Position numbers and translations under genes: made by a program
NCBI GenBank assembly: GCA_035771165.1
Contig: JAWNZC010000265.1
Location: 1,499,001-1,563,000 of the forward strand
DNA length: 64,000 nucleotides
Source of the DNA: Paragorgia papillata
Lineage: Eukaryota; Cnidaria; Anthozoa; Scleralcyonacea; Coralliidae
Direction of reading: 5' to 3'
Notes under the pieces: generated by a model
The model's database searches: none
The model's input: the letters and a program-made list of their open reading frames with translations, nothing else
Told to the model about the DNA's origin: nothing
Part shown: positions 45,747 to 56,199 of the stretch, in pieces
Layout of the letters: each line of letters begins with the position of its first letter
Numbering within the stretch: position 1 is the first letter of the stretch

Positions 45747-47914
45747 ATGGCGATGAGTAGTCAAAAGAAGTCCTTGCAATTATTTAAAGAATTACTGTCA
45801 GTTCTGAGAGCACTTGCTAACAACACTTCTGATCGAGTGAGTATGCAGCTTTGCTTTGTTTGCCATATATTTCTACCAGAATATAAATAGTCTTATTCTT
45901 TCATTACAATTCACTAGGTGTCAGCTTACCAACGCACGTATGGTTATTATTATGTAAGTCTACTTTATCGCAACAACCAGCAGCTCTGCAATGAGGAGAC
46001 AAGTATTAAACATTATCAGTTTTTAGCACAAACGTATTTGTGTCTTGTCAAAAGTGTAAGGGATAGTGAGGTATGTATGGTTATACATAAATCACATTTT
46101 CTTAAATATAATTTATAGTTTGAATCTAGAGCTCTTGAATACAAGATTCTGACCATGGTTTAATATTGCTATGAAAGCCTTCCCTAGTTGACAAGTAAAA
46201 TAATTGTGTGGTTTTAGCTTTTAACTAAAAATTAATATTATAACTTATTGGATTCATCTAAGCCCGATATGGCAAAATATTTAAGTCGAAAAATTCAATA
46301 TTGGGTGAGACCAAAGGTCGAGCCAATTATTAAAATTTGAGACTTAAATATTTTCCATATTGGGCGAAGATGAATCCAATAGGTGTTTTATTATATACGA
46401 ACAAATAATCGTGCAATTGGCAAGTAAATAAACCTTGTACACCTGTCCAAAGGTTGCTGCCCAATATGTAGTTGTCCTACATCGTAAAATATTGGGCTGG
46501 CATGTGACGCTAATGTAGACATTTGATTGGACGATTATTTGTGAGGGTATAATAAAAAAGTATGTAGAGCCTCTGAGGGCAATGTAGGGCTATTTGGGTG
46601 CTTACTTTGTGTTTCGATCCTTACCCTAATCCTAACCTCAATCCTAACCCTAACCCTAATGCATATTCGTGCGCGAAACACAAAGTAATAACTGCAATTT
46701 GCCTCGGGGCCTCCTCGTATAGCTAGGGCCTCCTCGTATAGCTAGGGCCTCCTCATACGAATAGTGCCCTTTACAGTAATACAGCCAAACTGAATGTTCT
46801 TTGCCATGCAACTTTTCAATATTGACAGCAATTTTTGACTTGCAAACAGTACACAGATTGCTTAAATGACCCACATAGTTTGAAGTTCTATTCAAAGTCA
46901 GTAATTAACTTTGAGTAGAGCTTCATAATATCTGAAGTTTGATATTTAGAATGGGACTTTTTACCAACTTGCCAAAGAATCATCATAAACCATTTGCAAT
47001 AAGAACACATGCTTGAGGAGACAATAGATACTTCCTGAATTTACTTCAGTAAGCATGAACGATGGCTTGAAATGAATGATAACAGTAAATGCATTCCAAT
47101 CTCATTGCCAACCTTAACTTGAAGCAACAATTGGAATATTGTAAGGTTAGATATACTGCCAAAACAGAGAACGTAGGAATCTCGTGTTTCGAGCAAAGGC
47201 CCTTTGTCAGAGAGAAACATTTAATTGAAGCGAATTCAGGAAGTGTCTATGTAGAATAATTACATACAGTGTAGTTGAAGATATAGAGATGAAAAACTGG
47301 AGTTGCACATCGTTATGTGACTGATACTACAGTAAGCTTGGGCAGTTTTGATTGAAATAAAAACCACCAAACTGTCCTACTCTTAACTGGTTAAACTGTA
47401 AAACCAGTTTTTCAAAATTTCAGAAACTAACGCAATTTCAGTATTGAACTAATTGAAGCAACGCAATTTAAAATTTTTAATAGCACTTGGACGTCATAAT
47501 TTGGCTGTATAATTATAAATGACTGCATAAATCACGGCAAAATATTGAACAAAAAATGAATGTTCACTGAAAAATTCTCCCAACTCACTCTCGTGTTTGC
47601 ATCGAGCTATATAAACATTAACAAACTTACTACTGTATAACACAGTTATGTAAAATTAACTGGGGAATGGTTTGGCCAATCACAAACACATAAATTTTAT
47701 GGAACTGATAATAATCTACAGAATTTTTTTCATATTGCCATCTCCACCATGCTTATTACTGTTACATGTATATAATTTAGTAAAAATACTGTATAACGTA
47801 TATTATATTTTTCTTTTTAAGATACTGTACCAGCGATATAAGGGAGCTGGTGAACTATCAGTGGAAAAGATTGCAAATAGGGTTGGTTTTAAGCTGCCTG
47901 ATATTCCCAAATAA
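45747..47914 (+). CDS. FMC1: FMC1-like mitochondrial ATP synthase assembly factor, complete
   Basis: Three exons, 45747-45836, 45918-46070 and 47822-47914, join at phase 0 and encode 111 residues, the usual length of the family. FMC1 (C7orf55 in human) is a small mitochondrial LYR-type protein needed for assembly of the F1 part of ATP synthase, at least in yeast. Seen: an N-terminal helix (LQLFKELLSVLRAL), the central HYQFLAQTYLCLVKSVRDSE matching the family's AATYLCLLRSIR block, and a C-terminal GELSVEKIANRVGFKLP. The ATG at 45747 is the first in frame and is followed by a typical short N terminus. AATAAA at 47910-47915 overlaps the stop codon. Intron 2 carries several MITEs and a telomere-like tract. 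Confidence 0.87.
46248..46379. mobile_element. 132-bp MITE with TA duplication in FMC1 intron 2
   Basis: TTGGATTCATCTAAGCCCGA and its near inverse (TTGGGCGAAGATGAATCCAA) form the ends; the arms also share AAAATATTTAAGTC. TA flanks both sides (46246-46247 and 46380-46381). A looser outer pair (ACAAATAATCGT near 46400 and ACGATTATTTGT near 46530) suggests a neighbouring MITE. Confidence 0.75.
46602..46688. repeat. telomere-like CCCTAA tract inside a short inverted repeat
   Basis: 46623-46659 consists of CCCTAAT, CCTAACCT and CCCTAACCCTAA units, i.e. the animal telomere repeat with errors. It is bracketed by TTACTTTGTGTTTCG (46602-46616) and its exact inverse (46674-46688). Confidence 0.7.
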
Positions 47915-47915
47915 A
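47910..47915 (+). promoter_or_regulatory. polyadenylation signal overlapping the FMC1 stop codon
   Basis: The last codons AAA TAA followed by A make AATAAA at the stop. If it is used, the 3' UTR would be only about 20-30 nt. Confidence 0.4.
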
Positions 47916-48003
47916 GGTTTGCTGAATATTACATGATTGCATGTATTTATTAATATGGTACAGTACTGCTCACGTATATATCTTAACAATTTTTGCATAT
48001 GAT

Positions 48004-48054
48004 ATGCGTATGATGCACGTATGATATGTGTTACTATGATACTGTACGTGTATG
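48004..48054. repeat. GTATGATAC repeats, 3' side of the LINE
   Basis: Short units such as GTATGATGCAC and GTATGATATG. Same family as 49717-49880. Confidence 0.7.
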
Positions 48055-49716
48055 ATTTGTTTATTTGTTTATTTGGTTTTCGTGTTTACGCACACGAGGC
48101 AAGACACAACAGGGATGTTCAGCCCTAGTCATGGTGTCTTGCCCTAAAAATTAACAAATATCAAATTACATATATACTATCATATACATATTACTATATC
48201 ACATCTACTGTACTACTATATCGCTTATTACTGTATACCACTTATTACAAATACTGACTTCACAAATACATTACACTAACACACTCACATACGCACGCAC
48301 AGTTAATATTAACAACAAATTTTGAAGTTCTGCAATTCAAGATCTCTAACAGAACTACATTTCAAACATATTGAGTGCCAGGTAGATATAATATCAGTAT
48401 TGAATGTGTTCTGGAGAGCAACAGAGTATCTTGATTTTAAATATTTTTTAAAGAGACTATATGTTTTAATTTCTTTTGTTTGATCTGAAAGTGTGTTCCA
48501 AAGTCTAGATGATCTTATGAAAAAACTGTTTTGAAAATGTTTTGTCCGAGGTTTTGGTATTTTGAAATTATGTTTATTTGAATGTCTGAGATGGTTAACC
48601 GGTAGATTTGGAAGGTAGTGAGATAAATTGATGTTGTATTTTCCATTTGAGCAACCATGAAGGAAAAGCAAGTCCTTAATTTCGTGCCAATACGAAAGTG
48701 GAAGAAGTTTGGTTTTTTATTAATCTGACTTTGTAATTGACGGACAACTTTGGTATGCCAAGGATATATGTTGTAGCTCGCCTTTGGACGCCCTCGATAT
48801 CTCTCATCTGATTGATTGATTGGCCAGACCATATCTCACTAGCATAGTCAACATGAGGACGAACAAGGGCCAGGTAAAGCAATCTCTTTGAACTAACACT
48901 GAATGACTTGGTGTTCCGTTTCAATAGTCCAAGTATTCTGTGCGCTTTACTAACCGCATGGGACGTATGTGATTTCCACGTGAGATCAGAAGTCACCATC
49001 ACTCCAAGATCTTTCTGGGTAGATGTAGAACCGAGGACGTGGCTACCCATCTGGTAATCAAAGCACACCGGGTTTTTCTTTCTTGTAACAGAAAGAGACT
49101 CGCATTTGAGTTCATTGAATTTTAGAAGCCATTTCTTACTCCAGTCGTAGAGAAGTTTGAGATCGTTTTGTAGAGAGATTGCATCAGCGGTTTGGTGGAT
49201 GGTTCTATAGCACTTTGTGTCATCTGCATAGAGGTAAAGGGAGTTGCTTTCTGAATTTATAGCGGGTAGTTCATTCACATAAATCATAAATAGTAGAGGA
49301 CCTAAGATCGATCCTTGTGGTACACCGGATAAAACAGGAAGAGCGCTAGAAACTGCACCATCAACTACAACGCTTTGAAATCGATTTGTTAGGTAATTGG
49401 AGAACCAAGCAGCAAGATTTCCACCAATACCATAGGCTCGTAATTTGTGGATGAGCAGCTTATGGTTAACACTGTCAAAGGCTTTACTGAAGTCAAGGTA
49501 TACTATATCCGTTTGAAAACCTTTGTCAAGTGCAGAACCAATATCGTGTAGGAAGCATAGAAGTTGCGTGACTGTTGATCGGCCTTTCAAAAAACCATGC
49601 TGAGCACTGTTGATCTTGGATGAAACATGCGGAAGAACGTTTAGAAACACACAGCGTTCAAGAACTTTAGATATGATACATAAAAGAGATATAGGTCGGT
49701 AGTTGGACACGAGTTC
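48055..49716 (-). pseudogene. 5'-truncated CR1/L2-like LINE reverse transcriptase
   Basis: On the minus strand, 49716 down to about 48690 reads as a reverse transcriptase: NYRPISLLCIISKVLER, QHGFLKGRSTVTQLL, DIVYLDFSKAFDSVNH, LSGVPQGSILGPLLF and the catalytic YADDTK. A frameshift near 48690 moves the C-terminal part (FFIRSSRLWNTLSDQTKE) into another frame, so the protein is broken. The endonuclease and N-terminal parts are missing, as in a 5'-truncated insertion. The 3' end carries an (AAATAAAC)n-like tail at 48055-48080, fitting a LINE with a short-repeat tail. Both flanks are GTATGATAC-type repeats. Confidence 0.88.
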
Positions 49717-49880
49717 TTTATACGCATATGATATGCAGATGACACTTGTATGATACATGTATGACACTTGTGTAATACGCATATGATACGCGTATGACAC
49801 TTGTATGATACATTGATACATGTATGACACTTGTATGATACGCTGGTATGATACAAGTATGATACGCTTATATAAAACGT
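49717..49880. repeat. GTATGATAC/ACACTTGTATG repeats, 5' side of the LINE
   Basis: Tandem units of about 10-20 bp (ATGATACGCGTATGACACTT and variants). Frames through them read as repeated Tyr-His-Thr-Cys peptides and are not genes. Confidence 0.85.
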
Positions 49881-51782
49881 ATACAGATCGTATTTACATC
49901 TCCACTTCTTTCCACTTGTCCTGCATGTCTCGTACATGTATTCCTCCTTATGCTAGAGAACACATTATGCTATTGTCTAAGAAAGGAAAAACGTTTTTGA
50001 AAAACGTTTATCTTAGCAAGAAATATTACATAATGTTTCATAAAACGATGCTCTTTTGTGAACTATTAAATTCATGCTTTAATAAAGTCGACTTTCAGTG
50101 TTGCGTTTCTCATGCAAGTGGTTCATGAGTGCGGTGTGTTGCAATGAATATCAGTAATAAAATCATCTGGAATTCATATTTTTTCTGAATGAATTTGCGT
50201 ATTACGACCTATCTACAAGGCTTGTCATTCTAGTGTATCGATGGCGAAGGTTAAAAGAAAGGTCTTTTACATGCGTGTATAGTTAATCGTATATACCAAG
50301 ATAACAACAAGATCAAAAGGGAACATTTGGTGGTATCGGCCATTGGGTGAACTTATTATTTCGCTTCACTTTAATATCCAGTCTGTTTTCTTTGATGTGA
50401 TGGACAGATATAATTTTCTTGTGTTTGGTGAAATTTAGTTTTCTTACAGTATCTTCTTTGGAAGATCCCATTTGGTTGTTTAAGATGCACTGCTATGACT
50501 ATCCCTCGCTATTCTCACCGAGACCTGCAGAGTATCCCCGGCCACAGAGGCTGTTAACGATTTATTAATAAGTGTTCCAATCTACTTGGAACGGCATTCA
50601 TTAAGTTTCATTTCTCCCAATAAACAAGAACTAATACGGCTTAATGTGTAACTTTCCTATTAACGAGTAAAATCGTCTGGCGTTAGCCAGAGTAAAATAC
50701 TAAAGGCACTCTTTGGCATTAAAGGGTTAACCATGGGAAAGTTTCGGAGTAGTGTGAATGCTCGTTGAAGCATCAAGAAATCTGAGCAGATTCATTTGAA
50801 CACAACGAAATTCCATTGTTTTTCTTTCGTACAGGCATCTTGTACAACGCTAACGTCTAATACGTGTATACGAGTATCATACACGTGTCATGTGTTAAGA
50901 TATACGCGAGCGGTATTGTATTTAAATACTATATTAATTTCACACACAGTGATTCAGTTATTAATGATTTAATGTGACTGTAGTCTGCGTGCAGAAATCT
51001 GACCAGCACTAACTTTGAGGTGATTTTTGCATCGAACATTGGATCACACTGCTCCCAAACTTGGGAGAAATCAGAAAGTACAGTACATGAGTTTTTAATC
51101 TCGTTTTGTTTGTGCTGTTGTTGAGATGAATGGAAAATCTACTTCAAATTAGTGCTTGTCATTTTGGAAGTTTCCACCCTTGTCTTCTCTTACGTACATA
51201 CAGTAAACCTGGAAGCACATTATTTTGTCATAACCACCAAAATGGATATTTTAAAACAACAGAAACAACAAAACAGTTAAACCAATGTCTTTCTTATATT
51301 CAAAAACATAATTCTGTCCATTATTTTACCATTAGTATGTATTTAATATATAAAATTATATGTGATATACTGTACAGGCAAACTGTTTGTACAGGGTCCC
51401 AGTCAGCAGTGCCACTTCCTCAAAACCAAAAAGCATTCAAAAAATGCATTTTAAAGACAGTTGCTTCTTTCCTGCACTTTTCTTTGGTTTGCCTTCTTGG
51501 TGAATGTTGGTTCTGTGATATCTAGTGTTATAAAAAAGCAGTGTGTGCTGAAATACAAACTTACAGTACATGTAAGTGACAATGCTAAATAGTTGATGCA
51601 TCACCAATATACTGTACTCATAATTATTTCAAGCAATGGCCTATTGTCAAAGAGAAACATCTAGTGAAATCAAAATGCCACAATACTTAATGTACAGTAT
51701 ATATAGTGGGGTAAGTATAGTGGATATAATTGATTTATATTATTCATCAAATCAAAACTGGCAGTGACCTACATGTACACTG
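49881..51782. other. intergenic stretch, no gene recognised
   Basis: The only structure I see is one inverted copy of the IGBP1-intron 25-bp unit at 50666-50699 with its flank to about 50740. The 131-codon frame at 51130-51525 has no recognisable features. Confidence 0.45.
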
Positions 51783-51930
51783 AGTAACCCTGGACTGAAA
51801 CTGAGTAACCCTGAAACTAAGTAACTCTGGAATTAAGTAACCCTGAAACTAAGTAACTCTGGAATTAAGTAACTCTGGAATTAAGTAACTCTGGAATTAA
51901 GTAACCCTAGAATTAAGTAACTCTGGAATA
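51783..51930. repeat. 16-bp minisatellite
   Basis: About nine copies of AACTCTGGAATTAAGT with CCCTGAAACTAAGT variants. Confidence 0.9.
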
Positions 51931-52046
51931 TAAGGGCCTTCGCTCGAAACGTTAGACTCATACGTTCTCTGTTTCGGCAGTATATCTAACCTTACTATAT
52001 TTCGATTGTTGTTTCAACACTGCCTACGCAGCACGCTACTTTTATT
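51931..52046. repeat. copy of a dispersed repeat family (CGAAACGTTAGAC...GGCAGTATAT)
   Basis: Contains AAGGGCCTTCGCTCGAAACG, then TACGTTCTCTGTTTCGGCAG, TATATCTAACCTTACTATAT and GCACGCTACTTTTATTTC. Other copies or pieces: about 1945-2005, 17255-17330, 18535-18600, 26440-26560 (inverted), 36866-36945, 47135-47215 (inverted), 58140-58235 and 59490-59570. Likely a short non-autonomous element. Confidence 0.7.
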
Positions 52047-52090
52047 TCACTATATATATATATATATATATATATAATGATATTACATGT

Positions 52091-52250
52091 AGGTGTTACT
52101 CCGAGTGACGAACCATACCGGTCAAGTAGAGAAACCTCTACTTGGCCCGGCTGGGATTCGAACCCGCGACCTTCGGTTTACTAGTCCGACGGTCTACCGA
52201 CTGAGCTTTCTCTACTTGACCGGTATGGTTCGTCACTCGTAGTAACACCT
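52091..52250. mobile_element. 160-bp inverted-repeat element with a tRNA-like core
   Basis: AGGTGTTACT...GAGTGACGAACCATACCGGT (52091-52135) pairs with 52207-52250. Between the arms, on the minus strand (52206 to 52144), is a tRNA-like sequence: GCTCAGTCGGTAGACC, GGACTAGTAAACC (anticodon position AGT) and GCGGGTTCGAATCCCAGCC. The tRNA's own 5' acceptor half is replaced by the arm sequence, so it cannot be a normal tRNA gene. A hAT-like element is inserted at its right edge. Confidence 0.7.
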
Positions 52251-52253
52251 AAT

Positions 52254-53148
52254 CAGTGCTTCCACTCGGCTAAAGCAAAATTTCCTTTTTTTATCCTTCT
52301 TTTTAGCAAAATTTCCTTCCCAAAATCTGAAATTTCCTTCCAGTTTTCCCTCCAAAATCTTTTATAAATCCTTCTTCTTATAATTAAAATTTGGATCGTA
52401 CACTTCACCAGTTTGCTTTCGTGTGGCTCGACGATTACCCTGGGTACCGAGGGTACTCGACGATGGCAAAGCTCGCAACGAGAAAATACGAATGTGGTCC
52501 GAACATTTCCGACGCTTTCCAAGGTCCGGTATACAGCTGATATAGGCATAGACAGGTTAGACAACGGCCATTTTCAGTTTTTAAATGTGAAATTCTAATC
52601 AGCTAACAATTCGCTATTACATTCCCAAACTATATAACTAATAAAGATAAGCTTCAAGTTTACAAAAATTTTACAAACTCTTTAGTCCTTTGGAAACTAG
52701 AATAATTGTCAGATAAAGGTTTGAAACATAACGTCATTATCAATGCACGCTTTGTACCGGTTTGCACTTGCAAGTGAGCTGGAACTGGAGCCCCATCATT
52801 AACCTCATCTTCTGACGAGGTTGATTCTGGACTCGAGTCAATCAATCTTTGCATGATTTATATATGTTAATAGAAATTGCCAACTTTGAGCCTGCTCTAT
52901 TTGTGTAGCAGTCTTCCGCTTAAAAACCCTATTTAACCCCACGCATCCCCGCGGATCATATATTACTACTCGTGTTTTTAATTTATATACGTTTTTGAAC
53001 CCAAAAGTAAAAAATAAGCAGTTTCATCAACTTTTAATTACTGAAAAAGTTTGAATTTAGAAATTTCCTTCCATATGACCAAATTTTATTTCCTCCAAAT
53101 GCCAAAATTTCCTTTTGGAAGGAAATTTCCTTCCAAGTGGAAGCACTG
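52254..53148. mobile_element. 895-bp hAT-like element with 8-bp target duplication
   Basis: It starts CAGTGCTTCCACTCGG and ends CCAAGTGGAAGCACTG. CACCTAAT at 52246-52253 recurs at 53149-53156. The sub-terminal parts are rich in AATTTCCTTCC units on both sides. No transposase; the 103-codon frame at 52253-52564 (-) starts or ends in repeats. Confidence 0.86.
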
Positions 53149-53204
53149 CACCTAATATCATTATTCTTCACCCGAGTTCACTGTCCCATAATAATTGTTC
53201 TAAT

Positions 53205-53480
53205 ATATATATATATTATTTATTTATTGATATTCACTTAAAACTGAATATACATTGCTACTTAAAGTTTCATGCCCGTAGGCAACAAAATTTGTTGCTA
53301 TACGCAACAAAATCTGGTTTATCTGGTTTTTATATATATACAGTATATTTATATATATTTATATATATATATATATATTGCATGAGCAATCTAAAACAAA
53401 ACATCGACGGACATAATAAATCAAAATTGTCCAATCGCTCTGAAACCGAAATATATATATATTTATTTATTTACTTATTT
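53205..53480. repeat. TATA-rich simple sequence
   Basis: Several TATATA tracts at 53205, 53328-53380 and 53450-53465, with a direct repeat of GTTGCTATACGCAACAAAAT-like sequence near 53285. Confidence 0.6.
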
Positions 53481-53589
53481 GCGATATAATTTGCTGTATA
53501 TACGTACACAAACTTATATGATTATCGCCATGAAAACCTTTAAAGACAAATAATTAAACAACATTTATTTAACAAATAAAACATAAAGC

Positions 53590-54150
53590 TCCGTGTGTAT
53601 ATGTACTCTTATAAAGGCACGTTTGACGTCATTTTTTATTAATAACATTTACAATTTTTAGTTTCGCAATACACTAACCCGCAAATAGTTTTAAACTAAT
53701 CTAAGGCGGGTATAGTGTCATTTACAAACATATTGTTATGAAAGGAAAGTTACAGTAATATAATATTTAAAGTAATCTATAAAATGCTCGAAGTGGAAAG
53801 TAAGTACATTGTTGGATTGTTATATAAAATGAAGTGCAATGAAAAGAAAGAGACATATATAGTGTAGATATTTGACAAATATTTTTAACTGAGTTCTGTT
53901 GGCTAATATTTTTTATCTTTGTTATTATAGTAGTGACATCAACATAAGCATCCTCACTCTCTAAGACCCGGAAAAGTATTATTTATTTTAGATTTAAAAA
54001 TATTTTTGTGTTGGTTACGTAATTCTTCGGGGATACCATTCCAAATTTTAGTTCCAAATCGGGAAAGAAGTTGAGTAGAGTTACACTTCGTGTTCAAATG
54101 ACGTCAAACGTACCTTTATAAGAGTACATGTGCACAGGAGTGGTGTGTTT
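53590..54150. mobile_element. inverted-repeat element enclosing a LINE tail
   Basis: GTACTCTTATAAAGGCACGT with TTGACGTCATTT at 53603-53634 returns inverted at 54097-54128. The interior contains the 3' end of a LINE reading frame on the minus strand (53943-54080). Confidence 0.6.
53943..54080 (-). pseudogene. 3' end of a CR1/L2-like LINE open reading frame
   Basis: Minus-strand translation ends with RFGTKIWNGIPEELRNQHKN followed by IFKSK and a stop, the conserved C-terminal 'WN.IP..LR' tail found after the reverse transcriptase of CR1/L2-type LINEs. The rest of the element is absent here. Confidence 0.75.
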
Positions 54151-54356
54151 TATAAAATAAGAAGAAAAACCAAGCTAAAAATGAGGTAGTTTTGGAACTT
54201 GGCGGGCTTTTCCGGCCATCTGACGCCATTCCACGACATGAGAGTTTAAGCTCACTATCTTATACAGTCTATATAACTTGCAAGAACTTGTGGTTTTGTT
54301 TTATCTTTACATATACCGCTAAGATGGGTTTTTCCCCCCATTATTCCATTGCCAGA

Positions 54357-54567
54357 CTTTGATAATTATGAAGTATGGAGTAACAGCAATTATAAACCAA
54401 ATGCGAAGATTGCGCAACGTTTGTTTCGTCTGAGACGTCATTCGGCTTTAGCTGAAATAAAATGGCAAAAATATGCTACAGATAGGAAAGTGTTCAGAGA
54501 ATATGGCAATATATATTATCAACAAGGAACGCTATGCTATAGATGTCTTTGTTTTTGGTTGGCGTAG
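54357..54567 (+). CDS. unrecognised exon-like open frame
   Basis: After a good acceptor (CCCATTATTCCATTGCCAG, ending 54356) a frame of 69 codons reads as ordinary soluble protein: FDNYEVWSNSNYKPNAKIAQ, RLFRLRRHSALAEIKWQKYA, REYGNIYYQQG. It then ends in a Cys-rich stretch and a stop at 54565-54567. The composition is too protein-like for chance, but I do not recognise the family and see no partner exons nearby. It may be a gene fragment carried or left by transposition, or the last exon of a gene with distant upstream exons. Confidence 0.35.
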
Positions 54568-55409
54568 AGAACATGCATGCAATATATGCATGCTTATGCA
54601 TGGGTTTGCATAAGGACTGAACATAAGTGGACATACATGAGGTACTGAGATATTTGAAATTGCTTCATTAAAACGCTATCATCCTGGGTAAATTGACTAA
54701 ATTCCATTCTTTCTCTAAGCTAAAGGTGTACTAAATCATTTTTTAGATGATCAATAACCATCTAGTGGTTATATCAAGTTAGAATGCGTGGTATCTAGAT
54801 TATTCCATCAATGTTTTCTACAAACTTCGCTGAAAACGAGTCGAAGAGAATTTGAAGCCGATTGTTGTCGTCGCAAATGTTAATCATAAAATAATTGCGT
54901 TGAATCGTTGCTGTTTTATAATGCCAGATTAGAGATGTTGGTACTCATGTCAACATCTATTCTTGCCTAGAAGGATAATCTACTTAAACTGTTGAAAGGA
55001 GTATGCATTTTATTCAACATATTCTTTGGCCATTATAATTGTATATTCACCGACGAGTGTAGCGGATGTAATTAAAAGTCTGTGTCATCGAAAGCATTTC
55101 CGAGTTTCTGGTTATGCCGTCGGAAGATCGTTGTCTTTCAAAGCAATATCAAGGGAAAACTGTTTACTGTGTATAATTTTGTAGTTCTCGGTCTCTGTAA
55201 ATAAGTCACACAAGATCAAGTGTTTCGTCATTAGCAAGTTTATGACAATTACAATATTTCTTTGAATTTGGCGATGAACTTTTTCTACACGCAGACACAT
55301 TTAATTTACACGATTTATGTACATGGTGATATAAATATACAAAATAAAAATGTACATGATATTGTATGACGTTAGTTCTCTCTAGTGCTAAGTGCAAAAT
55401 GATGTCTTG

Positions 55410-56195
55410 TTATTCCATGTGCTCGTGAAAATAATTGCGCAATGTTTTTTTTAATCTATGTGGCAGTGGCAAGCTATCTATACAGTCCCACTTGCCTTTG
55501 GGTTGACATAATAGTAAACTTTTTGATATTGTTTTCATTGAAAGTTCTTGTAGACTCTTAGGAGCGTGAACATGTACCATTCTTCCTACAATACTGTACT
55601 TCTGCGAGAATATGTTCTCCCATTCAGAAAGATTACTTCTCTGGATATCATTAATGTCCGACAGATCGTCATAATCCGAACGTAATGAATCTCCATCGAA
55701 GGTTAAAGTGGCAAAAGCACGACTAGCGTCTCGTCCAGCCAGCATTTTATAGCTTCCTCCTGGATTGTATTGTTTTCTATCTTCACTTACATCAAAAATC
55801 TTGCCGTTAAGCGCCACATAAATTTTCCCGCCTTCAGTTGATCCATTATAGCAATTTAGTTGAGACAGCGAGTAGTCGGGTAGGTCGTACAGTGACGTCT
55901 TTATATTCATTTGTCGTGTTCCTCTCGAGTGTGATTTCGGTCGTTGCGTTCTACTCCAAAAGAAACTAACAGTTATGAGAGAGACAGTGAGTAAAAGGAG
56001 ACAATGTAAAACTTTTTCACACTTGTTCCATTCTACTGCCGGTACTATCGATTTTTCGTCTGTATTTATGTTGAAAAATGTCGTTTGGATCGCTATTCCA
56101 AAGCTTAGCAACATCGAGCTAAACCATGTGACGTTTGAGTTACCGATCCGTGTGCCAAACAATGTGAGCCAAGATAGACAGATGCTGTGATCCAT
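55410..56195 (-). CDS. PGRMC-like membrane haem-binding protein (MAPR family)
   Basis: Single exon, 261 aa. A hydrophobic helix at about residues 62-80 (VLHCLLLLTVSLITVSFFW) precedes a cytochrome-b5-like MAPR domain at about 103-207: YDLPDYSLSQLNCYNGS, KIYVALNGKIFDVSEDRKQY, AGRDASRAFATLTFD, DYDDLSD and LSEWENIFSQKY. Tyr143, Tyr149, Lys199 and Tyr200 match the haem-site positions of human PGRMC1 (Tyr107, Tyr113, Lys163, Tyr164). PGRMC proteins sit in the ER and other membranes, bind haem and partner cytochrome P450s. This one is longer than human PGRMC1: a second hydrophobic stretch lies at about 25-40 and a tail of about 50 residues follows the domain. TTTATT at 55007-55012 would be AATAAA on this strand. 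The lack of introns may mean an ancestral single-exon form or a retrocopy. Whether it is PGRMC1 or PGRMC2 cannot be said. Confidence 0.92.
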   Translation of the reverse strand: MDHSICLSWLTLFGTRIGNSNVTWFSSMLLSFGIAIQTTFFNINTDEKSIVPAVEWNKCEKVLHCLLLLTVSLITVSFFWSRTQRPKSHSRGTRQMNIKTSLYDLPDYSLSQLNCYNGSTEGGKIYVALNGKIFDVSEDRKQYNPGGSYKMLAGRDASRAFATLTFDGDSLRSDYDDLSDINDIQRSNLSEWENIFSQKYSIVGRMVHVHAPKSLQELSMKTISKSLLLCQPKGKWDCIDSLPLPHRLKKTLRNYFHEHME

Positions 56196-56199
56196 GTTC

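Noticed and set aside
46602..46688. A chromosome end
   Set aside because: The telomere-like tract is short, imperfect and flanked on both sides by an active gene's intron.
49641..50128. Frames rich in Tyr, His, Thr and Cys
   Set aside because: Translation of the GTATGATAC tandem repeat.
51130..51525. 131-codon forward frame
   Set aside because: No domain, no splice support, composition of AT-rich non-coding DNA.
52144..52206. A functional tRNA-Thr gene on the minus strand
   Set aside because: The 5' acceptor strand does not pair with the 3' GGCTGGGCC-like part; the A-box half runs into the element's arm.
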